40,311 nucleotides of DNA from NCBI GenBank assembly GCA_017405965.1, contig JAFQZK010000008.1, forward strand, positions 1 to 40,311, written 5' to 3'. A program made the translations under genes and the position numbers. The notes under the pieces are model-generated. The model searched no databases, was not told the DNA's origin, and was given only the letters and a program-made list of their open reading frames with translations. This DNA comes from Muribaculaceae bacterium. GTDB taxonomy: Bacteria; Bacteroidota; Bacteroidia; Bacteroidales; Muribaculaceae. This document shows, in pieces, positions 33,172 to 40,311 of this stretch (position 1 is the first letter of the stretch; every line of letters starts with the position of its first letter).

Positions 33172-33204
33172 ATAAAATTAGGACCTATTTTGTAATAGGT
33201 CCTA
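33172..33204 (-). terminator. Terminator of the exporter operon
   Basis: Perfect 11-bp stem (33179-33189 with 33194-33204), four-base loop, and on the minus strand a following ATTTTAT. It begins six bases past the last stop codon (33210). Confidence 0.7.
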
Positions 33205-33209
33205 ACTCG

Positions 33210-34451
33210 TTATTGCTCAACCGGTTCGGCGGTGACTACCGGCTCGACGTTGGGTCGAGGGTACTTGCGAGCGAGGCGTTTCTGATGACTATACACCACG
33301 CAGGCCAAACCCAGATAGGCGGCAGCCTGAATCCAAAGGATGCGGATTTCGGGCAGAATCTGGCTGAAAGAAGCTCCCATGGAGTTAACTCGGATAAAAG
33401 CACGGACGCCAAAGGTGCTGGGGAAGAGCCACGACACACCCTGCCATGCTCCGGGAATGCTCGACTGCGGCCATGACACGCCTGTGAGGAACAGCAGCGG
33501 AATCGAGACGAACACCATCAGCAACATCACGTTCTCGCGATAGCGCACCAGGCAAGAAACGGTCATGCCGAAGAAGATGCAGGCTATCGTATAAGGCAGC
33601 AACAACGCCAGCAACGTTTTGCCGTCGGCCAGTTGCGGGAAGGAGAACATGCGGGGAACAGCCATCGACAGGTAGGCGGCTGCCACGGCACCGACCATGC
33701 CATAACAGAGCGCCTTGCCCCAAACGACGCGATAGGCGCCCTTGAAATGGGGATCATCGTCGGGGATGAGTTGCCCGTTGCGATGACGCTCACGGGCCGT
33801 ACCAGCCGACATGCCGATGCCCAGCGCTAGTGCCTGCTGCAGCAGGAGCATGAGCACAGCGGGCAGGACACAGGAGCCATAGCCGCCCGACGGGTTGAAC
33901 ATCGCCACGTCGTGGGCAATAAGTGGCTGCGCGGTGATGGCATCCTCGTGCTCGGTGAAGTTGCCGGCCTTCTTGATTTTCAAGCCGGCACCCAGGCGCG
34001 CCGACTCGACCATGGCGGTCTGATAAACGGCCTTGTAGGCGAGCATGAGCGACATGTCGCAATAAACGCTGACGGTAGCTTGCTCACCGCGGTTGATGCG
34101 GCTGGCAAAGTCCGACGGGATCAGATAGATGCCCTTGGCGAGCTGGCGGCTGACGAGCGCACGGGCCTCGTCGAGATCTGCAGCATAGTATTTCACATCG
34201 ACGTCGGGCGTGGCATCACAGTCGTTGATGAACTGGCGCGAGAGGGCCGAGTGAGACTGGTCAACGACCACCACCGGGGTCTCGTGCAGCGTCTCGTTGT
34301 TATAAATCCATGAGTAAAGCAACGGGTAGGCCAGCGGCACGACAACGAGGAACATGAGCACGCCCTCGTCCCTGATGACCTGTTTCATTTCGTCTCGCCA
34401 GACGTAGAGCACATCGGTCACGTGTTCCTTGAGTTTACGGAATATAGACAT
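33210..34451 (-). CDS. ABC-2 type permease, second of a pair
   Basis: 413 aa. Topology of the ABC2_membrane_3 / YhgE-Pip type: an N-terminal helix at about 30-48 (VLMFLVVVPLAYPLLYSWIY), a large periplasmic domain at about 50-185, then five helices at about 190-215, 250-270, 280-300, 310-330 and 370-390. The sequence FLTGVSWPQSSIPGAWQGVS is characteristic of this permease class. It overlaps the upstream permease by 17 bases, so the pair is translationally coupled and probably heterodimeric. The C-terminal tail is Pro/Val/Glu-rich. Substrate unknown: drugs, bile-type compounds or envelope components are all possible for the class. Confidence 0.88.
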   Translation of the reverse strand: MSIFRKLKEHVTDVLYVWRDEMKQVIRDEGVLMFLVVVPLAYPLLYSWIYNNETLHETPVVVVDQSHSALSRQFINDCDATPDVDVKYYAADLDEARALVSRQLAKGIYLIPSDFASRINRGEQATVSVYCDMSLMLAYKAVYQTAMVESARLGAGLKIKKAGNFTEHEDAITAQPLIAHDVAMFNPSGGYGSCVLPAVLMLLLQQALALGIGMSAGTARERHRNGQLIPDDDPHFKGAYRVVWGKALCYGMVGAVAAAYLSMAVPRMFSFPQLADGKTLLALLLPYTIACIFFGMTVSCLVRYRENVMLLMVFVSIPLLFLTGVSWPQSSIPGAWQGVSWLFPSTFGVRAFIRVNSMGASFSQILPEIRILWIQAAAYLGLACVVYSHQKRLARKYPRPNVEPVVTAEPVEQ

Positions 34452-35607
34452 AGTTGAGCATTGCGTTTTTGACTTTACGGAGTACGAACCACGGCAGCAG
34501 CGTGAAGGCCACGAGTGCCACGAGATGGAACCACACGTCGATGACGGGGAAACCGTTGAGCACCGTCGCCTGGTAGATCATCCAGTAGTGGCGCAAGGGG
34601 AACAGCCACGACATGGCCTGCAACGGGGGATCCATGCCGGCGACAGGGAAGGCCGAGCCGCTCATGGAGATGCCGAGCACCATCCACAGGGAACTGATAC
34701 TCATCGACATGCGCAGCGAGGGCATCAGGCCGAAGGCGAAGATGCCAAAACCGATCGAAGCGGCGACCTGCAGAAGGGTAAGCCGCACGATACTCCACAC
34801 GCCGCCCAAGCGCGGAAAGTGCAGCACGTTGAAGATATAGTATTGATAGGTGAATATCACAAGCAGGAACACCAGCGCGTGGACGCTGTACTTGCCGAGG
34901 ATGGCCACGAGGATGTTGCCGTCGGCACGTGCGAGCCATTCCTTGCCAGTGTCAAACTTCATCTCCATTCCGAGCGCGTAGGCCGACAGCAGCGCCATGA
35001 AAAGCATCAGGATTCCCGGCACAAACACGGTGGTCAAGGCGTAGTTGTAACTGCTCTGAGGGTTGGCGATCATGTGGGCGTCAATCGTCACGGGCTGCAG
35101 TGCCGCCATGATCTGTTCATCGGATGCACCCTTGGCGCTCATTGTCGCTTTACCCAACGCAGCCGAGCCTAGCATGCTGATGGTTTTCAAGTCCTTGGAG
35201 GCCATCGAGCCGGCAGTCATGCACGTCATGGTGTAGTAGTACGAGATATTGGGTTGTCGGCCCGACATGAGTTTGGCCGCCGTGCCCTCGGGGATGTACA
35301 GATAGGCGAAAACCTTGCCTTCCTGCATGGCGTTACGGGCCTCGGTGACCGATGTAAAGTGATACATCACCCGCGAGTTCTGCATGGCATCGAGGTTGCG
35401 GATGAGTCCACGCGAGGTGGCACTGTTGTCATGGTCCACCACACCGATGGGCAGGTCCTGTGGCAGTCCTTCATCGAGCATCGTGGTGAAGAACAGCACC
35501 AGCAGCACGGGGAACACCACCATGCAGAAGCCGTAGATGCGGTTCTTGCGCACGATGATGTTGAGCTCGCGCAACGCGATGTCGAAGAATTGAGAAATAT
35601 ACTTCAT
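34435..35607 (-). CDS. ABC-2 type permease, first of a pair
   Basis: 390 aa. N-terminal helix at about 23-41 (YGFCMVVFPVLLVLFFTTML), a periplasmic domain at about 45-190 and five C-terminal helices, with the GISMSGSAFPVAGM motif and a PLRHYW segment near the end. Same family as the next gene and related in topology to YbhS/YbhR of E. coli. Together with HlyD-type and TolC-type partners it should form an export channel spanning both membranes. The nucleotide-binding subunit that such permeases need is not encoded in this operon. Confidence 0.88.
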   Translation of the reverse strand: MKYISQFFDIALRELNIIVRKNRIYGFCMVVFPVLLVLFFTTMLDEGLPQDLPIGVVDHDNSATSRGLIRNLDAMQNSRVMYHFTSVTEARNAMQEGKVFAYLYIPEGTAAKLMSGRQPNISYYYTMTCMTAGSMASKDLKTISMLGSAALGKATMSAKGASDEQIMAALQPVTIDAHMIANPQSSYNYALTTVFVPGILMLFMALLSAYALGMEMKFDTGKEWLARADGNILVAILGKYSVHALVFLLVIFTYQYYIFNVLHFPRLGGVWSIVRLTLLQVAASIGFGIFAFGLMPSLRMSMSISSLWMVLGISMSGSAFPVAGMDPPLQAMSWLFPLRHYWMIYQATVLNGFPVIDVWFHLVALVAFTLLPWFVLRKVKNAMLNYVYIP

Positions 35608-35626
35608 AACTTATGTTCGCAAGTTT

Positions 35627-35702
35627 TCAACTCGCTCACAGCTTAGAGTTTAGACGTTAGACCTTAGCTGGATGTCATTCCTAACTTCTAACTTCTAACT
35701 CC
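35627..35702. repeat. Intergenic A/T-word repeat inside the exporter operon
   Basis: On the minus strand it reads GTTAGAAGTTAGAAGTTAGG, then TAAACTCTAAGCTGTGAGCG, resembling the TAAACTCTAA...TGCGAGCAA modules of the 52-bp family but more diverged. It fills the 95-bp gap between the HlyD and permease genes. Confidence 0.4.
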
Positions 35703-36689
35703 TCACTTCTTAAGAATAACCGACATACCCGGACGGATGCCATCAATCGCCTGGGATGGACGAGCCTTCACCTCAAAGGTCTTCTGGTCATACTGGCCGC
35801 TGGCCTTTGTGGACTTCCACACGGCAAACGAGCCCTTGTCCTTCATCGATGTGACCTTCATCTTGGTCTCGATGTCGAGAGCGGGTATCTTGACGGTGAT
35901 TTCCTGACCTACCTTGATGCCTTTCAACTGGTCCTCACGGATGTTGAAGGTGGCCCACTGGTCGTCCATCATGGCGATGGTCATGATGGGAGTGCCGGTG
36001 CCCACGAGTTCACCCACCTTGGGATAAACGTCGGTGACTTCACCCGGCATCTGGGCCCGCTGAACGGTCTCGCGCACGTAGCCTTGCACCTCCTGTACGG
36101 CACCACGGGCCTGACCTGCGGCAGCTGATGCGGCACGACGCTCTTCCTCGCGGGCACCGTTCACGGCCATCTGATAATTGCTCTGAGCGGTCTTGACCTG
36201 GGCCTGGGCCGACTTGTACAGGGCCTCGGCTTCGTCAAACTTCTGGGCGCTGATGACTTCCTCCTCATGGAGTTTCTTCATACGGTTATAGGACTTCTCG
36301 GCAATTTCCAGACCGGCCTTGGCCTGCTCCAGAATCTGCGCGGCAGCCTGAATCTGCTCCTTGCGGGCACCGTTGTTCGCCATTTGAGCCATGGCTGTTG
36401 CGGCGTCGGCAGCACTTTGGGCCTGCACCATCTTGGCATTCACCTCGGGAGCCTCGATGATGGCCAGCGTGTCGCCGGCGTGCACGAAGTCACCTTCCTT
36501 GGCCAGGAGGGCGACAATGCGTCCCGGCACTTTACCCGACACACGGTATTCCTCGACTTCCATCTCACCCTGGATTTCCTCGGGGTCGCGTTGCAGGGCC
36601 AGGTGGCCGATGAGGGCAACAATGAGAACCACGGCGGCGAATCCGGCGACAGCTAACAAGATATTGGTGTGTTGACTTTTTGCTGACAT
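35703..36689 (-). CDS. HlyD-family periplasmic adaptor (membrane fusion protein)
   Basis: 328 aa. One N-terminal transmembrane helix at about 10-30, a biotinyl-lipoyl half motif near 45-75 (RVSGKVPGRIVALLAKEGDF), a long alpha-helical hairpin at about 78-205 rich in Ala, Gln and Glu, the second lipoyl half (AQMPGEVTDVYPKVGELV) and beta-barrel strands to the end (GIRPGMSVILKK). The family bridges an inner-membrane transporter to a TolC channel. Repeated Ala/Gln segments in the hairpin (NGARKEQIQAAAQ, NGAREEERRAAS) suggest an internal duplication of the coil. 40 nt separate it from the tolC-like gene. Confidence 0.92.
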   Translation of the reverse strand: MSAKSQHTNILLAVAGFAAVVLIVALIGHLALQRDPEEIQGEMEVEEYRVSGKVPGRIVALLAKEGDFVHAGDTLAIIEAPEVNAKMVQAQSAADAATAMAQMANNGARKEQIQAAAQILEQAKAGLEIAEKSYNRMKKLHEEEVISAQKFDEAEALYKSAQAQVKTAQSNYQMAVNGAREEERRAASAAAGQARGAVQEVQGYVRETVQRAQMPGEVTDVYPKVGELVGTGTPIMTIAMMDDQWATFNIREDQLKGIKVGQEITVKIPALDIETKMKVTSMKDKGSFAVWKSTKASGQYDQKTFEVKARPSQAIDGIRPGMSVILKK

Positions 36690-36729
36690 AATAAAATATG
36701 ATTTGATAGTTTTTTAATTATGTAACGGG

Positions 36730-38202
36730 TTATTGCAGGATGCCAAGTGACTTGAGCAGGTCGGTGTGACTGAGCTGTAACTCAATCTCGGCATCAATCT
36801 TCTGGGTGTGAGCCATGAGCCATGCGCTCTGGGCCTCCATCACGGTAGTGGGAGTGACCACGCCTTCTTCAAAGCCTCGCTTGGCCATGCGCAGATTCTC
36901 CTCGGCGCTGGCGATGTTAGACTTGGCCAGAGCCAGGTTCTTGTTGGCCTCGCTGACACGGAAGCGGTTTTGGCTCACCTGCAACTCAATCTTCTCGCGG
37001 GTATCCTCGAGTTCGAGGTTGGCTACCCTTGTCGCATCTTTGGCAGCCTGGACCTTGTATTTTACATCTCCCCAGTTCCAAATGGGAATGCGCACTTGCA
37101 GTCCCACATGCCAGAAACCGCCAAAACGGTGCTGGAAGCCGTTGAAGGCATTGGGGTTGGTCACGGCGTAGCCGCCCATGAGGGATACTTGAGGACGGTT
37201 CTCGGCCTTGAGCAGATTCACCTCTTGATGAGTCAGGTCGATGGCGTTCTGAAGCAAGCGCAACTCGGGGCGGTTGTCGATGCCCACTGCCGTGGGCAAA
37301 GCAGCCGGTGCCGCAATCTCGTCGGCTCTCTCGTCGGCCAGCTCGATAGGCTCTTCCAAGGGCAGGCCGCACAGTTGGCACAGGAGCATCTTGGTCAGCG
37401 ACAGCCCGTCAATCACCTTGGCGAGGGCCATCTCGGCCTCGTTGACTCGCACCTGCACACTCAGCTTGTCGCCGCGCGTGGTCAAGCCGGCCTCGGTCAT
37501 CTTCTCGACATCACGGTCAAGCTTCTTGACCAGATCCAGGTAGGACTCGGCCAAGCTCTGCTTGTGTCGCAGCGAAACCACCTGCCAGTAGATGTTGTCG
37601 ATCTCGTAGAGCGTGGACTGACGGCGGGCCTCGAGGGTGTTGGCGGCCAGTTCCTCTTTAAGATCGGCAACGCGGTTCAACGTCGAGATGGCTCCACCCA
37701 TGTAGAGGGGTTGAGTCAAGATGATGGAACCGGCAAAAGTATTATGGTTATTAGCCTGGAGAGCATCATTCAGCGATTCTCCCAGATGGTTGACCGTTCC
37801 CTGGGCAGCGCTGACATAGGGGGCAGCCATCTCTGACAGTTCCTGAAGTTTGGCGGGATCCAGGGGCAACTTGGCCACCTCATGCTCAATAGCCGTGGTG
37901 AAAACACCTCCCAGATTGCTGAGCAGCGCTTTCTGGTCTTTGTTGAGAAGAGAAATCCCGCGGCTCGTGTACTCATAGGCTCCGAGGGCACTCACCCGAG
38001 GCAGGTACTTCGTCCTTGCCGACTTGCGCTGATTCTCGGCAATGCTCTGTTGCACTCGCGACACCTGCATCTGCTTGTTGTTGTCGAGTGCCAAGGCACG
38101 GCACTCGTCAAGGGTCAATACCCGCTGGGCATGCGCTTGAGTCGTTGGCAACACCAGGAACAACACCAACAAACAACCTAAAAATAGTGACTTTAGTCTC
38201 AT
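36730..38202 (-). CDS. TolC-family outer-membrane efflux protein
   Basis: 490 aa from ATG 38202; a TTG three codons upstream is not preferred. Signal peptide at about 1-25 (ends AHA). Two OEP domains follow (about 30-240 and 260-485), starting LTLDECRALALDNNKQMQVS and including the conserved NRPELRLLQNAI between the halves, the typical outer-membrane factor layout. It would trimerise as a periplasm-spanning channel. First gene of the operon tolC-like, hlyD-like, permease, permease. Two -7 boxes are visible upstream (38246 and 38416). No regulator gene is adjacent. Confidence 0.93.
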   Translation of the reverse strand: MRLKSLFLGCLLVLFLVLPTTQAHAQRVLTLDECRALALDNNKQMQVSRVQQSIAENQRKSARTKYLPRVSALGAYEYTSRGISLLNKDQKALLSNLGGVFTTAIEHEVAKLPLDPAKLQELSEMAAPYVSAAQGTVNHLGESLNDALQANNHNTFAGSIILTQPLYMGGAISTLNRVADLKEELAANTLEARRQSTLYEIDNIYWQVVSLRHKQSLAESYLDLVKKLDRDVEKMTEAGLTTRGDKLSVQVRVNEAEMALAKVIDGLSLTKMLLCQLCGLPLEEPIELADERADEIAAPAALPTAVGIDNRPELRLLQNAIDLTHQEVNLLKAENRPQVSLMGGYAVTNPNAFNGFQHRFGGFWHVGLQVRIPIWNWGDVKYKVQAAKDATRVANLELEDTREKIELQVSQNRFRVSEANKNLALAKSNIASAEENLRMAKRGFEEGVVTPTTVMEAQSAWLMAHTQKIDAEIELQLSHTDLLKSLGILQ

Positions 38203-38245
38203 ACCTTCCAATATATGGTTCAGTTATTACTTTTAATCTGGTTAT

Positions 38246-38253
38246 CAAAAATA
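38246..38253 (-). promoter_or_regulatory. Proximal -7 box of the exporter operon
   Basis: Minus strand TATTTTTG, about 44 nt before ATG 38202. No clear -33 box. Confidence 0.45.
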
Positions 38254-38415
38254 CGCCTTGGTCTCATCCTCAGCATGAAATATCAGCCAATCTTAATACT
38301 TGAATTGATTAACTATATGAAATTCATCCGATTACCGTAGTATTTGCTCTCGGTACACTACATGTTGTCATCCCGTTAGCACCAGCAAAAAAGCTGACTG
38401 CGTCCAAAGCGGGCG

Positions 38416-38423
38416 CAAAGGTA
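38416..38423 (-). promoter_or_regulatory. Distal -7 box upstream of the exporter operon
   Basis: Minus strand TACCTTTG followed by CGCC, the most typical context in this genome. It would give a leader of about 205 nt. A TTG lies 16 nt upstream (plus 38440-38442). The leader might hold a regulatory structure, but I could not identify one. Confidence 0.5.
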
Positions 38424-38640
38424 GTCAAAATTACTCAAACAAGGAGTTTTACGCCCTTTTTTGGTGGTTAGAGAACAAAAAAACACCCGAATAGCATAAG
38501 AATCGCGACACTCTATCTTAGAAATTTGTACAAAAACGTTCACCGACTGACCTCGGTCTCAAGGATACACATTGACGAGGCACGACTCCCCCAAGCGGTG
38601 GTTATACTCCTCATTTTGGTCTATTTTTCAGGTTTCCATG
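38424..38640. other. Gene-free stretch between the two divergent promoters
   Basis: About 215 bp, A/T-rich, between the exporter promoters and the promoter of the gene at 38759. No coding frame, repeat or hairpin that I can support. Confidence 0.5.
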
Positions 38641-38670
38641 TTGTGTTTTATTGTGTTTTTTGTACTTTTG
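38641..38670 (+). promoter_or_regulatory. Promoter of the dockerin-like gene at 38759
   Basis: TTG (38641-38643), 19-nt spacer, TACTTTTG (38663-38670). The leader is about 80 nt. Confidence 0.6.
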
Positions 38671-38758
38671 TAGGTGTTTGGTATTTGTTTTTGTGATACC
38701 GACTTCAAGAATGAATCTTTTTGTTATTCACATAGTTAACTTTTAATCTCCTTAAGTT

Positions 38759-39649
38759 ATGAAGAAAATATTATCTCTCGTTTTTGCCGCTGTGATGACC
38801 ATGACGGTCCAGGCCCAGTTCCTTGGCTGGATCGAGGTGGGAGACTATTACAATCCCGTGGAAACTTACAACGGGTCCTACTTTGACATGGCTCCGACCA
38901 ACTTCTATCTGGCCCACACCGGTGTACAGATGATTTTTACCCCCGACCTGTTGACCGTCATGGAAGGCAAGGAGGGTGTGAGCATCAAGCACCTGAATTT
39001 CAAGTTCCACAATGAAACCTTCGAAGAGATTGTCCGCAATGCCAAGGTATATCTCCAGGAAATTGATGCCACTGAGTTTGCTGTCAATGAAGATGGCGTG
39101 AAACAGTTCTTCACTCTCGGCGAACTTGTTGCCGAGGGCCGATACGACCTGGATTTGCTTGAGACCTACGGCGAAGATCAAGACCTTGTCATGGAAATCC
39201 AGGAGCCGTTCTCCTTCACCATTGGCAAGAGCCTGCTCGTGACCATCGTCTTTGATGCCGAGGATGACGACAACTGTACCATGGGCAGCGACTACGCCCC
39301 GTTCTACACCTCGGGCATTCGCGGCAAGGCGATGACCTACACCGACAACTGGACCAGTTTCATCGACTATGCCAACAGTGACCAGTTCCCCAATGCAACC
39401 GCCATGCTGGGCTGCGGTACCAATGTAGAACTCCCCGTGACCGAGATCGGTTACACCTACGAGCGGCTGTGCGGCGATGTCAACGGTGACGGCGAGGTGA
39501 ACATCTCGGATGTCAGCATCCTGATCAACTACCTGATGGGCAGCAACCCCAGTGCTTTCTACGAGGTGAATGCCAATATTAACCAGGACACCGAAGTCAA
39601 CATTACCGACGTCAGCCTGCTCATCAACCTGCTGATGAACGCCAACTGA
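38759..39649 (+). CDS. Secreted protein with C-terminal dockerin-like pair, N-terminal domain unknown
   Basis: 296 aa. Signal peptide at 1 to about 19 (VQAQ). Residues about 20-230 form a beta-rich domain with NFKFHNETFEEI, VYLQEIDATEF and PFSFTIGKSLLVTIVFDAED, the style of Bacteroidales outer-surface Ig or jelly-roll modules; no family is assigned. The C terminus has a dockerin-like pair at about 238-262 (GDVNGDGEVNISDVS) and 270-293 (NANINQDTEVNITDVS), the ISDVT class shared with 8785 and 26805. The second loop lacks the first Asp of the canonical DxNxDG loop, so calcium binding there may be weak. It is followed by an LRR protein in the same direction. Confidence 0.75.
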   Translation: MKKILSLVFAAVMTMTVQAQFLGWIEVGDYYNPVETYNGSYFDMAPTNFYLAHTGVQMIFTPDLLTVMEGKEGVSIKHLNFKFHNETFEEIVRNAKVYLQEIDATEFAVNEDGVKQFFTLGELVAEGRYDLDLLETYGEDQDLVMEIQEPFSFTIGKSLLVTIVFDAEDDDNCTMGSDYAPFYTSGIRGKAMTYTDNWTSFIDYANSDQFPNATAMLGCGTNVELPVTEIGYTYERLCGDVNGDGEVNISDVSILINYLMGSNPSAFYEVNANINQDTEVNITDVSLLINLLMNAN

Positions 39650-39687
39650 CCGTCCGGAACCGAGGCATGACTTTGCAATCTTGAATA

Positions 39688-39733
39688 GGGGCCATTCTGG
39701 AGAGTTTAACGGGTTCTGCTCTCAATCGGCCCC
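39688..39733 (+). other. Possible hairpin between the last two genes
   Basis: GGGGCC (39688-39693) can pair with GGCCCC (39728-39733), with an inner GAGAG/CTCTC pairing. No T-run follows, so a terminator call is weak. A near-consensus -7 box (TGACTTTG, 39668-39675) just upstream would place it in the leader of the next gene. Confidence 0.35.
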
Positions 39734-39771
39734 TGAATAGTATTTATAGAACCTAACCTTATGTAACCCAA

Positions 39772-40311
39772 ATGAAACGTTTATTCGCATTTCTCTCAAT
39801 CGGCCTGCTGGCGCTGTGTGCGCTGGCCCAGACACAATTCACGTCTGGAAAATTCAAGTATGAAGTAATCGAAGGCACCAACTGGGTGCAGATTATTCCC
39901 AAGAGCAATTCCGACAGCGGGGCTGGCTACAGCAACCTCGTTACGGCTGATTTCAAGACTCAGGTGACTTACGACGGCGTGACCTATGATGTGGTGGGTA
40001 TCGGCGCCAACGCCTTCTACAGGTGCAAACTCAACGACCAGGCCATCCTGCAGTTGCCCGAGGGCTACTTCTTCATCGATGCGGGCGCCTTCTCCTTTAC
40101 CGAGGTGGGCTCGTTGAAACTGCCCACGACCATGGAGATGATTCACCCCAGGGCCTTCGACAGCAACAAACTGGCGGGCGTGACCGTGCTGTCGGGCAAT
40201 CCCTACTTTGCCCACTTGGCTTCGACCCAGGGCACCGTGACCTACACCATGCTCACCAACAAGGAGAAGACCAAAATCATCTTCGCTCCCGGAGCCAAGC
40301 CCACACAGTTC
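39772..40311 (+). CDS. Secreted LRR_5 (BspA-like) protein, cut by the window end
   Basis: Partial: 180 codons from ATG 39772 with no stop before the edge. The signal peptide (about 1-20, MKRLFAFLSIGLLALCALAQ) is followed by the start module seen in BspA-like proteins (GKFKYEVIEGTNWVQIIP, VTYDGVTYDVVGIGANAFY), then LRR_5-type units (GAFSFTEVGSLKLPTTMEMI, FDSNKLAGVTVLSGNPYF). The YDGVTY phrase is shared with the LRR proteins at 28455 and 30583. Whether it ends with a dockerin-like pair cannot be seen here. Confidence 0.8.
   Translation, partial: MKRLFAFLSIGLLALCALAQTQFTSGKFKYEVIEGTNWVQIIPKSNSDSGAGYSNLVTADFKTQVTYDGVTYDVVGIGANAFYRCKLNDQAILQLPEGYFFIDAGAFSFTEVGSLKLPTTMEMIHPRAFDSNKLAGVTVLSGNPYFAHLASTQGTVTYTMLTNKEKTKIIFAPGAKPTQF

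Overview
The window reads as chromosomal DNA from an uncultured gut or rumen member of the Bacteroidales, possibly near Muribaculaceae or Prevotellaceae. The grounds are the repeated -7 box TAnnTTTG (often with TTTG or TTG about 19-20 nt upstream), few strong Shine-Dalgarno sites, the gene order DUF4271-hemD-rnpA-yidD-tatD, BspA-like leucine-rich proteins, a TonB-domain protein, and many small secreted or lipoprotein genes. No rRNA, CRISPR array, transposase or integrase gene was seen. The species cannot be named from the sequence alone.

Layout. 1-8.2 kb is mostly core genome: a TonB-domain protein (-), a TPR lipoprotein (+), then LOG protein, DUF4271, hemD, rnpA, yidD and tatD (+), facing a PatB-type C-S lyase (-). 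At 8.43 kb lies tRNA-Lys(CTT). From there to about 33 kb the DNA is accessory in character: secreted FISUMP and dockerin-like proteins, a GH9 glucanase, an AAA/DUF4143 ATPase, a Sel1 protein, small membrane proteins, a GH3 beta-glucosidase, a CE1-type esterase, an AtoE-type short-chain fatty-acid transporter, and a cluster of BspA-like LRR/dockerin/FISUMP proteins. Intergenic spaces here are full of repeats: a duplicated tRNA 3' end, direct repeats, a 147-bp inverted repeat, a MITE-like element and perfect palindromes. 33.2-38.2 kb is a TolC-HlyD-permease-permease exporter operon (-). The right end has another dockerin-like secreted protein and an LRR protein cut by the window edge.

How the parts fit. 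GH9, GH3 and CE1 enzymes suggest use of plant cell-wall glucan and feruloylated or acetylated hemicellulose, although no SusC/SusD pair is present. Six secreted proteins carry dockerin-like calcium-loop repeats, in two sequence classes, but none of the three enzymes does. The repeats are joined instead to FISUMP, LRR or unknown domains. With the DNA-level similarity among FISUMP cassettes and the repeats around them, this modular surface-protein set is the most unusual part of the window.
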